Shown here: in pieces, positions 1 to 11,100 of the stretch
Position numbering within the stretch: the stretch's first letter is position 1
Layout of the letters: every line of letters begins with the position of its first letter
Assembly: GCF_905404315.1 (NCBI RefSeq)
Contig: NC_066283.1
Location: 7,688,001 to 7,752,000 of the forward strand
Direction of reading: 5' to 3'
From: Leptidea sinapis
Lineage: Eukaryota > Arthropoda > Insecta > Lepidoptera > Pieridae
DNA: 64,000 bases
Translations under genes and position numbers: made by a program
Notes under the pieces: model-generated
Told to the model about the DNA's origin: nothing
What the model saw: only the letters and a program-made list of their open reading frames with translations
Database searches by the model: none

Positions 1-1728
1 GCGAAGCCCCGTCCGCGTCGTCAATCTTTTTGTATGTACCAACCCTAACGCTTTACCCAGACGTAGGTATAAATTTGAAGGAGACCGCTGAGTTACGCTT
101 CTGTTGTATTACTTGTATTGTGCATGTGTCTAAACTACTTTGTCAGTTTAATCATTTGGACTTATTTTAATAAGATTAATTGAATATAATTCAATTTTTT
201 TGTATCTTTTTCTAAAATGGTATAAAGGCCGCCAAAAAGGCTTTCGACTGAAATTGTCCTCGATTTTAACATGATTGCATAAATATATTTACAATACGAA
301 GAGGATCACATCCGAAATCTATAATTTTAATGTTGTGTTCTGTATGTTAAATTATACCTACTTACATGAAAATTTTTCAACAGCGTGAAACCGAATTGAC
401 CCAAATGCAATCTTTGCGGACCCATGGGTTCAGATCTGGTTTTTCCGCTAAACAAATGTCAAGTTTAAGAAAATGAAGAAGATTACGGGAGTCTCACGAC
501 TGAAGATTTACAACGGCTTCAGCATTAAACACCTGCCGGTCCTCATATATTTTGAGTTCTAGTAATCCTTTACTCGCACTCGCGTCAGGCGTATCTGCTC
601 CGTGAACTCAGGCAAACTATTGTCGTTCCTATAATATTAAAAAAACAACACTGGTGACCTTGTCAATGAAAATAACTAACGGCCCATCTCCCTTGCTCCT
701 ATAATTGCCAAGGAATTGTAACGAATGAGACAACTAGATAGATGTGCGTTCAGATAATTGCTTGCTACACGATGTTAGGGTTTCTGAATGATCTAGATAC
801 TGAAATTGCAATTCCCGACCTTAAGTATACGTTGTTATGGTATGCGAATCGTCGACGGTCGAACACCAGTTTATGCTTGTTTCTTAGATCTCTCCTATTT
901 TTCACATTTTTTCACACCAAGCATTTGACCTAATCTCAGGAGTTAGATATGGTACTGTTGAGAGATGCCTTCTTGTTGTGAATGGTATGCTCAAGCGCAT
1001 GGCTTATTGTATAATACCAAGAAAAGTCAGCTTCTGTCTTTAAGGCTAACGGTGGTAAATAAGTTCGTCCTTGTGATCAAACTAATGGTAACGGATTAAA
1101 ACGGGAAAACAAGTATGGCTTTTCAAAGCTTATTTCCAAATATTTAACAAGTACAGCATGTGGACGAATTACACTAAGTGGATTATCAGCGCTCTGTGGG
1201 TCAAATATAACGACAGATGAAGGATGATGACGGGGCCTTCCCGCTTCTGAAGTGCATGATATTTTCACGAAAGCGCAAGTCAATGCTTTTCAGAGTGAGT
1301 GGAAATCACCTCCTATCCGAACACTATGGCAGAGAGATACGATTCTTCAATTATGAATTGTATCATTCCAAGATGTATTACTTATAACGATAATGTAGTC
1401 ATAAGATTCTTCTAGCATGCTATGGACGTAAAATTATATGAAATAAATTAAATTAAATTTATTTACTTTAAATCGTTTCGTACTGAATTTTGTCAACTGC
1501 CATTGATTTGTCATTTTATGGCTCTTGTTTGACATTGTTAATATAGCGTAAAAAATGATTGTTAGTTCATCAACTTATTTGTTTGATCTTTCTGCACTTT
1601 AGCCTGTGTAAACTGGTTAAGCATGCAAATACTTACACGACCCCTTCTCCGATAACAATTTTCAAAATGGAATCTAAAGTTTGTAAAGTACATTTCGTAC
1701 ATACTATGACTTTAACATTTTTTCGTCA
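1..1728. other. 5' stretch without recognised gene
   Basis: AT-rich. The short open frames (742-933 plus, 1077-1283 minus, 1559-1741 plus) show no codon pattern or domain I recognise. The upstream exon(s) and promoter of the protease gene may lie here or outside the window; I could not identify a signal-peptide exon ending in phase 1. Confidence 0.4.
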
Positions 1729-1729
1729 G

Positions 1730-1816
1730 CTCGAGGTGTGAGCGGCTCGACTCTCCCGCTCGTCATCCTGCCGCTGCCGATTCCTGCTGCGCCTGTCCCG
1801 CCACAGCCACAGACTG
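1730..1816 (+). CDS. Tentative proline-rich exon (copy 1 of a 112-bp tandem repeat)
   Basis: An 87-bp segment preceded by a good pyrimidine-rich acceptor (TTTTTTCGTCAG) and followed by GTAACG. Read with two bases completing an incoming codon it gives a Pro/Leu-rich stretch ending PVPPQPQT, and leaves one G that pairs with the AA opening the next exon to make Glu. The symmetric phase (1-1) and the match to the proline-rich next exon support it as coding. Copies 2 and 3 of the repeat carry the same potential splice sites, so which copy is used, or whether several are, cannot be settled from sequence. Confidence 0.45.
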
Positions 1817-2150
1817 GTAACGTAACAATATCATTGTTTAGCTCGAGATGCGAGCGGCTCGTCGCTTCCGCTCGTCATCCTGCCGCTGCCGATTCCTGCT
1901 GCGCCTGTCCCGCCACAGCCACAGATTGGTAACGTAACAATATCATTGTTTAGCTCGAGATGCGAGCGGCTCGTCGCTCCCGCTCGTCATCCTGCCGCTG
2001 CCGATCTCCATTGCGCCTATCCCGCCACAGCCACAGACTGGTAACGTAACAATATCATTGTTTAGCTCGAGATGCGAGCGGCTCGTTGCTCCCGCTCGTC
2101 ACCTGCCGCTGCCGATCCCCGCTGCGCCTGTCCCGCCACAGCCACATACT
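1730..2150 (+). repeat. 112-bp GC-rich tandem repeat, about 3.8 copies
   Basis: Copies start at 1730, 1842, 1954 and 2066, each an 87-bp GC-rich part (CTCGAG..TGCGAGCGGCTCG through CCACAGCCACAG) plus a 25-bp AT-rich spacer that begins GTAACGTAAC and ends TTGTTTAG. Copy 4 has a one-base deletion in its GC-rich part and loses the donor-like end. The 87-bp part is exactly 29 codons long; see the exon call for copy 1. Confidence 0.9.
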
Positions 2151-5100
2151 GCCAGAGCCAATGACAATAATTACATTAAATAGAATTAACAATCACGATA
2201 ATTGATGATGTCTCGTCTAGATTTTATTATTTAGTAAACAAAATATTTATTGTGGTGCATTTATACAGAAGAGGATATTATTTCAGAGTGCAGAATAAGC
2301 GAAGAAGATAAAAACTCGAACAAGATTCATTTCGAGCATGATTTAAAGGACTACGTGAGATCGGAACCACAACCGGCACCGCGACCGCAGAGCGCGGTGT
2401 TCCCGGGTGCACCTCCAGCGGAGCCCCCGGCAGCACCCCCTGCAGCCCCAGCACCGCCCCCAAAGCCACAGCAGTATCCATCGTACGTGCGGCCTGAGGA
2501 GCTCGACCAGACAGTTTCTGCACCGCGCATACAGACCATATGTAAAGTATCTCTGTTATTTTGTTACCTATAACTTATAAAGTTTTATATATTGATTAAC
2601 TGTGCCCACTAATTCGTCAACGTGGACTTATATCTTTCTTGGAATGTTAATATAAGATAAAACACAACATATCTTTGTCTGTCCGTCAGTATGACAGTTA
2701 AAATCATTGGTTTGGTGTTTATTTATTGGGCGCTTTGTAGATTGGATCTCATAATGACTTGTATACGTAAACCCGCAACCAGTATATGCAAGGTGGACCA
2801 AAAGTCCGTTTATAATTGGAATGATGATTAAAAAAAATAATTAAAGTAGATCGAAATTGTTTATTGTTTTCGATAGTAAACAAAAGGGGGATTTATTCTT
2901 AAAAAATCACATCATACATATGCAATCCTTCATTATTCTGGCTTTGCTGCAATCTATAGCGGAAATTTTCGATAACAGCTTTACATGTTTCTGTTGTGAT
3001 GTTTTGGATTTCTGTGCGAATACGATCCTTAAATTCGTCAAGAGTTACTGGGTTTGTGTCGTAAACTTTAGCCTTAAGATATTCCCAAAGAAAAAAATCC
3101 ATTGGTGATAGATCCGGGCTACGAGGCGGCCAGTTAATGTCCCCTCTTTTCGATATCGCTTTTGGGCCAAAAATGTCTCGAGCTGTCCTTAACGAGTACG
3201 AGCCACTTGTTATACAAGTCATTACATGTATAACAAGTGGCTCCATCTTGCTGAAACCATGAGCGTTGATTAAAATCAACAAAATCCTGCAGTGCGGGAG
3301 CGAAAAAGTTTTGTAACATGGTGATATACCGCTCGGAATTCACTGTAACCGTACGTCCTTTTGAGTCTTCAAAAAAGTATGGACCAATAATGCCTCTTGC
3401 TGATAAAGCAGCCCATACTGTGACTTTGGATGAATGCAGGGGTTTTTGATGCCTTAATTTCGGATTAGTGTCACTCCAATAACGACAATTTTGTCTATTA
3501 ACATGCCCATTTAGGTGGAAGTGTGCCTCGTCTGAGAAAAAAATGTTTGTAAAACTGGTGAATCGCTCTACGATTTCGTTCGCAAACTGCAACCTAGTGG
3601 CATGGTCCTGAGGCCTTGATTCCTGCACCATTTGGATTTTATAGGGATGTAGACTTAAATCTTTCTTGAGAATGCGGTTTAATGATGTTCTTCGCACGTT
3701 AAGGACAGCAGTCCGCTTTCGAGTTGAAAGTCCAGGTTGGTCACGAACAGACGATTTTACTCGCTCCAGGTTTTTGGGTCCCTCGACGTTCTATGCCGGC
3801 CAGATCGAGGTAAATCCATTGTTGAACCCGTCTTCTCAAACTTGAGCACCCATTTTTTAATTAACAAACCTGATGGAGCTTGAATTTTGTGTCGTATCTT
3901 GTAAAGATTGCAAAACTTCCGTTGAGCTAAGGTCGCGGAATCGTTGTTTCGATAGTACTCGCGTTCACAAAACGCACGTCGACTACCGCTGAATGACGCC
4001 ATGGTACTAAATTCCCATTGGCCGTTCTTGCAACGCGTAACCCTTCCACCCCCCTCCGCCGCCGTTGCTAGACGCGGCAACCGATTCAAATGCTAACGGA
4101 CTTTTGGTCCACCCTGTATTTTTTCTGCGCAATCAGTTTCTATAACAATACGACATAGTTACTTTCAGATAAAGCGCATACACCTTCCTCAAAGACCAGA
4201 AACGCTCATGTGATTCCTCTGTTTATGCAAAAGACTGTGGGCGACGGTGATCACTTATCATCAGATGAACCGTACGGTCATAAAGAAGTGGACCAGATAT
4301 TGCAGTGCAGAAGTAATTGATCTTGGAAGTCTAGTGACCTATAACGCTACAATCATTATCTATAAGTGATGCTTTAACTCGGTCGATGCTAATCACTTTT
4401 ATGACCTTAATATCAACGGCCATCTCGAGAACGTTCAAAAATCGCGTGCGGACCATGGTAGGACTAAATACTTGAGTTGGCAAAAAGAAACTCTTACATA
4501 TAAATGTCGAAGTGGAAGGTATCGGAAAGGATAAAAGTAGGAAACAAATGAGATGCCATCAAAAGTTAGTGATTACTAGTCTAGAACTGACTTTCGAGAC
4601 TTGTTTTTTTTTACAAGTTATGTTTTTGATGCCATTAAAAGTATAGGGAAAATATAGTATTCGCCATATTTCAGTTGTACTTCAAATCTATCTGTGTTAA
4701 GTGCTACTGACTCAATCAATGGCCCTCATCGGTAGAGTAAATAACTAACAAGGTGCTAGAGTCTGGTTGGGCGCCACGAAGCATGGTGTCACAGCACATT
4801 ACGTTATACTTTATATTTACTTTGTAATATGTTAGGCACATCCGCTCATTACGTCACTTATTCTATTACGGCCTTACAAATAAACTTGGTATAAAGTTAT
4901 ATCTGAGAATAAACCAAGAATATGCAAAATGCTTACAAATATACGTCTGCTTGATTGGTTTATTCTGACGTACAACGTTTCCCGCGTTTATTTGCACGGC
5001 TGCCTATATTCGGAAAACTTCAGAATTGTGATTGCATTGTCTGTGTTGTTAGCGATATAGGCAACATTTTGCATATTCCTATATTTATTCTCAAGTATAA

Positions 5101-8100
5101 CTTTACACCAAGTTTATTTGTAAGACCGGTAATATCCTAGGCATAATGTTGTAATAAAGAGGCTATGTTATTTCTAGTTAATGAGCCTTGCGAGTGGTCG
5201 CAAATTGCATGGCCTTATGACTTTATTCAATGTATTCAATGGCACAATTTTTAATATCCTCTTGTCGAATCTACATCTAAGTGTTCCCAATGGGTCTTCA
5301 AGGTATCGAAAGCCTTTTACCATTCCGTTCTGTAATAATTACCTGTCCTTCCACAACCCTATCTATCGAATCTGTCGTCACCCAATAACTCTTTTATACG
5401 GAAATCGTGCAGTACCTGGACATCCACAGTTCATCTGTTTATAAATCAAAATCTAGTTTATATACAATCCTAAATTAGTATAAATGAATTAAAAAAAAAA
5501 GTCTTAAAATGCTTTTACCATTATTTTTACTTCTATCTGTCCAAAATTATATTATTTACATATTTCTCTTATAATATAATATTACATAAAGCTGGTTTAA
5601 AATCGTTTATTATTATTGTACATTAAATACTTAGATGATTTATACGATTAGATACTCTTACTGTTAGACAACCGATAAAACAGGCCAGGAATATTAGTAT
5701 AGTGTGCGTGACCAGCTACGTCTTACACTCGCGATTTGTATGACACTTTGTGTTAGGTGCGTGAGTTGCTCAAAATAGAGGTTAGTTCTAAGTAAATTTT
5801 TTCGACGTTCACAATCGTCAAGTCTTATTTTTATGATAATAAGGGACGAGACGAGCAGGACGTTCAGCTGATGTTAATTGATACGCCCTGCCCATTACAA
5901 TCCAGTGCTGCTCAGGGTCTTGCAAAACCCAAAAATTCTGAGCGCCACTTCAATTGCGCTCGTCACCTTGAGACATAAGATGTTAAGTCTCATTTACCCA
6001 GTAATTTCACTAGCTACGGCACCCTTAAGATCGAAACACAATAATGTTTACACATTACTGCTTCACAGCAGAAATAGACGCCGTTGTGGTACCCATAATC
6101 TAGCCGGCATCCTGTGCAAAGGAGCCTCCCACTGGTGTGTCTAGACCTATAAATGATCTAAGCTTAGATACTTTAGGTATCTATTTCTGCTAAGCATGCT
6201 GTGTACACACCCTTGTGAAGTTATAGCCTTATATGTATTTAGCTGGTTGTTTTGTTTTAAGTTACGTACTTGTTGTAATTCTAAAACTAAAAAACTCCTG
6301 ATTTGGGTGGAGAAACATAGCTCCTCGACCTTTCGAAACCGCCATGAATGAGGTTACGTCGTTTTTTGGTCCGTTTAAAAGGTTCAGATCACTTACTAGT
6401 GGGTGCGGTTAGTTAGTGCCGCCTGACAATCAGCATTATCTATTCAATTTGTTATTTGAATAAAATAATTGTAATTTCAACCAATTTCCTTAAATGCAAT
6501 TATGGGGGTTGAGCAGGTTATCACCAACAACAACCTTGAGAGTTGACCAAAAAAAAAATTTGAACAAAAGAACAACCGACATCAAAAATACTATTCCAAA
6601 ACAATAGATATAATGTGCACTAAATTAAATCTAAACCATTAAATCTAATTCTAGTTACTGCGATTATTGCCATTTTTGGAATCGGTGTCCTTCCGCCGCA
6701 ACCCGCTCTCGCATCTCTACAACTCAAACACATCTCACTTATAACTAATGTATGTAGTAACAAACCTATCCCAAGATACCCATGACACCGACTAAAAACC
6801 TTTATTGCCGATCTATTCGTCACTCGAACGGTTGGCTCAATTGATAAGAGCGCTCGGACAGAACCTAAGAGGCGCGGGTTTGAGTCCCGCATTTCGGTTG
6901 CAAATATAATTCAGCATTATTCATCGTATTGTCACCCCCATATAAATAATATATCTTTTGAATCGTATATAATAGAAATGTTTTAGTCTTTTTGTTTTTT
7001 GTTATGTCTTTGTACAAAACTACTTACTTATACGTTTCAAAATAAAAAAGTTTTTCTTTCTTTCTTTCTTCTTTCAAATAATGAACATGAATCTGTTGCG
7101 TCAGACACGTCCGAGGAGTTGGTGGAGCTGTTCCGTGCGCAGTCTCCCGTGGCGCCCGAGTTGCCGCCAGTTCTCCAGTCGGCCCACGATCGCAGCGAGC
7201 GCCACCAGATGCCGGAGTTGGCGGACGCGGCGGCACCTGGTCCGCAGCAGGACGCGGCCCCCGCCGTCCCCGTGGCCAGGGGGCGGTTCTCCGCACGAGA
7301 CCCCCCCGCGCCCCGCATCACCCGCTCCCTGCTGATCAGCGGCGAGCTGACAGTGCCACGCGCCGACTACACCGAGTCCTACATGGCTTGGTGAGAATTT
7401 TAAGTTCTTAGGCGGATTGAGCCTCCAACACCGCTGTATGTAGATAGGGTATTATGGGGTATATATACTGTATGTGGTGTTTCGGTTAAAATAAATACTT
7501 ACAAACAAATTTTTTCAACGTGCCGTTTTTCCTGACATTTAAAACGTAGTAAAATTATATTAAAGTCGGGAAGCACTTCATCAGCAGAAATAAAAACTTG
7601 AAAACGTTTGTGTTGAACTGATTACTATAACATTACTTTGTTGATCATATTATCACACCTTTTGAATCGATTGACCACGCCCAGTCTATTTAATTAATAA
7701 ATTTTACTGTAAAGAAATCTTACTAAAAAGAAGCCGAGCGTTTTCTCAGATCTGAGGCAAATTATACTTATTATCGATTGCATAGAAGACTCTGACGTTC
7801 TTAAAGTGATTAAATATCATATTTTGAACATAAATACTTAGTCTGGCCATAAATACTGTATCAATTGAAAATAAACAAATATTAGGTTTGAATTTGGAAT
7901 TTGTCATTTTTATATGATTGTTCGTTGAGTGTTCTCATTTTTGCGCCAATACATTGTACAGTATTTTGCGATATTAAAATGGAGTGGGGTGATAAAGAGA
8001 ACCGAATCGCTGTGATTGCATTACACATAGGGTATGGAGCCGAACGCAATTTTTAAAACTCTCCATACGCTTGGTATTAGTAAAATGTTTGTGTACCGGG

Positions 8101-11100
8101 CTATAAATTGGTACAATGAGACCTCCTCTGTTTGTGACAGAAAAACATCTGGCCGTCCACGTAGTGTTCGTACGAAAAAGGTGTTCAAGGCAGTAAGGGT
8201 AAGAATTCGAAAAAATCCTGTCCGAAAGACCACTTCGAATAAGTTTTTTGTATTTTAAATTGTTAAGTATTTGCAATTGAATTTTTATTCTTTGTCTCAG
8301 TATTTATGGCAAGACTAGGTAGCACCGAGGTATAATTCCTGTTTCCTGTTTCAGGTGGGACGCCAACACGGGCGCTGCTCGCGTCGAATACTATGGAGGG
8401 TCCACTTCCACCTACAGAACTGTCGAGCCAAACGGAAGCGTTCAGAACCTTGAAGTGAGTTAGAGATGCTCTTCTCTCGTAGGCTTTGTCTTCTGTATGG
8501 TACGTGATGCCGAATGATGACGCTGATTATTATTATAATAATGATGGAAAATCAATGAAAGTATCTCGGTTAAGTAAAAAAAGTGGCCAAGTGTGAGTCG
8601 GACTCGCCCATGAAGGGTTCCGTAGCAGCAACATAATCTAAAAATTCTTTTAGGTTTACGATTTATGACGTATTTAAAAAAAACTACTTACTAGATCTCG
8701 TTCAAACCAATTTTTGGTGGGAGTTTGCATGAATACATCAATATTTTTTTTAGTTTTATCATTCTGTTATTTTAGAAGTTACAGGGGGGGGGGGGTGACA
8801 CACATTTTATATTTTCGACATCATTTTTGAAGACCTGTCCATAGACATGTCCATAGATTCCATGTAAATAGTAGGTTTGATGAAAAAAAATTTTTTCAGT
8901 TTCAGTTATAAGTATGGGGAACCCCGAAATTTATTGTTTTGTTTCTATTTTTGTGTGAAATTCTCAATGCAGTTCACAGAATACATCTACTTACCAGGTT
9001 TCAACAGGATTGTTCTTATAGCTTCGGAAAAAAGTGGCTGTGACATACGGACGAACAGACAGACAGTGTTGACGAATCTATAAGAGTCCCGTTTTTTGCC
9101 ATTTGGCTACGGAACCCTAAAAAGGATTTGTTTTACTAGCAGAACTATTAAAGCGACACAAAAAAAAAATAAAGAGAAACTACATAACAGTTAACAACAA
9201 AAGTCAAAAAGTTTCAATGAAAACAGAAAAAACAAAACGGTGATAGTACGAAAATATCACGACATGTACCTAACAGTAATGAAACTGTAAACCGTACTGA
9301 CGCAACAGGACGAGCGCGAGGGGTTGAAAGGGGAACGGGAGGGGGCTTCACGTTCCAGCGAGGTACAGTGATAATGTGGCCGTGTAGTAATAGTGGTGTG
9401 ATGCAATGACGTTCTATACAAATTATGGACAAATCACGTTGTATAAAAACAGAGCCAAAATATGTAATATGCCACAAATTCACGGCAACGCTCCTGTTAT
9501 TCTTCTGGTGTTGCAAGAGAAAGTGGGCGGCGGTGATTACTTAACACCAGGTGACTCGTACGCTCGTTTCTCCTCCTTTTCCATAAAAAAACTACACCAT
9601 ACCAAGCTTTGACTGCTTTATCTATAAATTCCATTGCATTTACTACAGTTATTTCAAATATTATTTCTCAATAAGCAGCCTTCAGTTCATATTACATACA
9701 GTAACAGTTGACACACGACTAACGGCCGTTCCCAATGTACTGTCTACAGATAGAGATAAGTTACTACCTTTAACTACTACTACTGTCAGTAATTAACTGT
9801 CAATAATCTGAAGCTGTCCCAATATAACCGATAAGTCATTCTTATCGCCAGTTCACTCATGATATTTCCAAGCAAACTTCTTCACTGACATCTTGTACGG
9901 ATAAAATGAGTTACCGTCGATAAGTTTATTGGGACAGAAAAGTCAACGATAGTTACGATTTTTTATCTCAAGTAGGCCACAACCGGAGATAGACCGAATA
10001 TTGGGAACGGACGTAAGGAGAAAAGAGTGCTTGCATTGTCTATCTCAAAGAGAAAGAAAAACATTTATTTCACAAAACACAGGTTACACTTAATATAAAC
10101 AGATAAAAGTAGTAACAAACACAAAAGAACGTATTTAAATAGTAATTGATTTAAAATTGGAGAGTTCCTGTGCAGTGCACGAAATGGGTCATCGACTCAG
10201 GATTATCTGTGACACGGCCGTGGCTATGAAACAGCACTGATTTTCAGCGGTGCCCGCTTAACTCGGGAGATACAGTGCGCTTGACTTGGCTTTTGCCGTT
10301 CTGTTATCAGATTTTGAATGATATATCCTTACATATATATAGAATGTCATTGGTGTGATGTTGTCAGATGCGCGTGGACCGATCCGGAGAGGTCGCGATC
10401 CGTCGCTGCGGCCGCACGCCGCGTGAACCAGCCACGGACGGCGCGCGTACTCCGCCAGCCCTGCCCAACCTCAGCTTGTTCAATTTTGCTGGTGAGATTT
10501 TGTAAATATTAATTATTTTTATCCCATTTGTGTCATGGCGATCTGTGTGATAATACGAGTAAGCCAACTGGTAGTCATTTTTTAATGTATTGAACATTTT
10601 GTTTGACAATATGACCTTTGACCTTTCACTCAGCCTTCTACTCTTAAAATACTTTATTTCTCGTACGTAAGAAGCATACTTGAATTCGGTTCAGTTGGGT
10701 GGAGTCCGCAATATCAGGTTCACGTTACTAGACTTGAGAAAGTTCAAAATAAATTATTGAAACAACTTGATTACTGCACGGGAAATGTATTCCAAGACTG
10801 TCATGCTTCTGCCAAACGTCATAATATCCGATCACTCAACAGTCGGCGTAGATATTTAGACACCATGTTCTTATATAAAATATTAAATAACATTGTCGAC
10901 TCACCCTCTCTAATAAATAAAATAAACTTTAGAATTCCAGGCAATCATCTTGTTCCCTCAATTTATTTTCCATAGACATGTGTCATACCAACTATGCAAA
11001 GAATACCTATTTTAGAAGAACTATTAACTTGTTCAACAGCACTCTTTTAGAAGTTGATATATTTCATCTTTCATTTGGTAAGTTTAAGATACATGTAAGA

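Noticed and set aside
742..933. Possible upstream exon or signal peptide of the protease
   Set aside because: MCVQIIACYTMLGFLNDL is not a convincing signal sequence, lacks a fitting donor, and phase cannot be matched.
2278..2539. Minus-strand Gly/Ala-rich frames opposite the proline-rich exon
   Set aside because: They are the complement of Pro/Ala codons and have no independent support.
5878..6144. Recurrent frames like 'RHNNAYTLLLHGRNRR' and 'GAVASEITGQMRLNILC' that could be called hypothetical proteins
   Set aside because: They occur in every copy of dispersed repeat family A on one strand or the other, with inconsistent frames.
7024..7335. Three further open frames (two minus, one plus) over the exon at 7105-7390
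   Set aside because: They are shadows in a GC-rich exon; only the frame ending in SGELTVPRADY matches the protease family and has consistent splice phases.
10318..10512. The 64-codon frame beginning MIYPYIYIECHWCDVV
   Set aside because: It uses a different register from the one required by the flanking exon phases; the accepted exon at 10368-10491 fits both neighbours.
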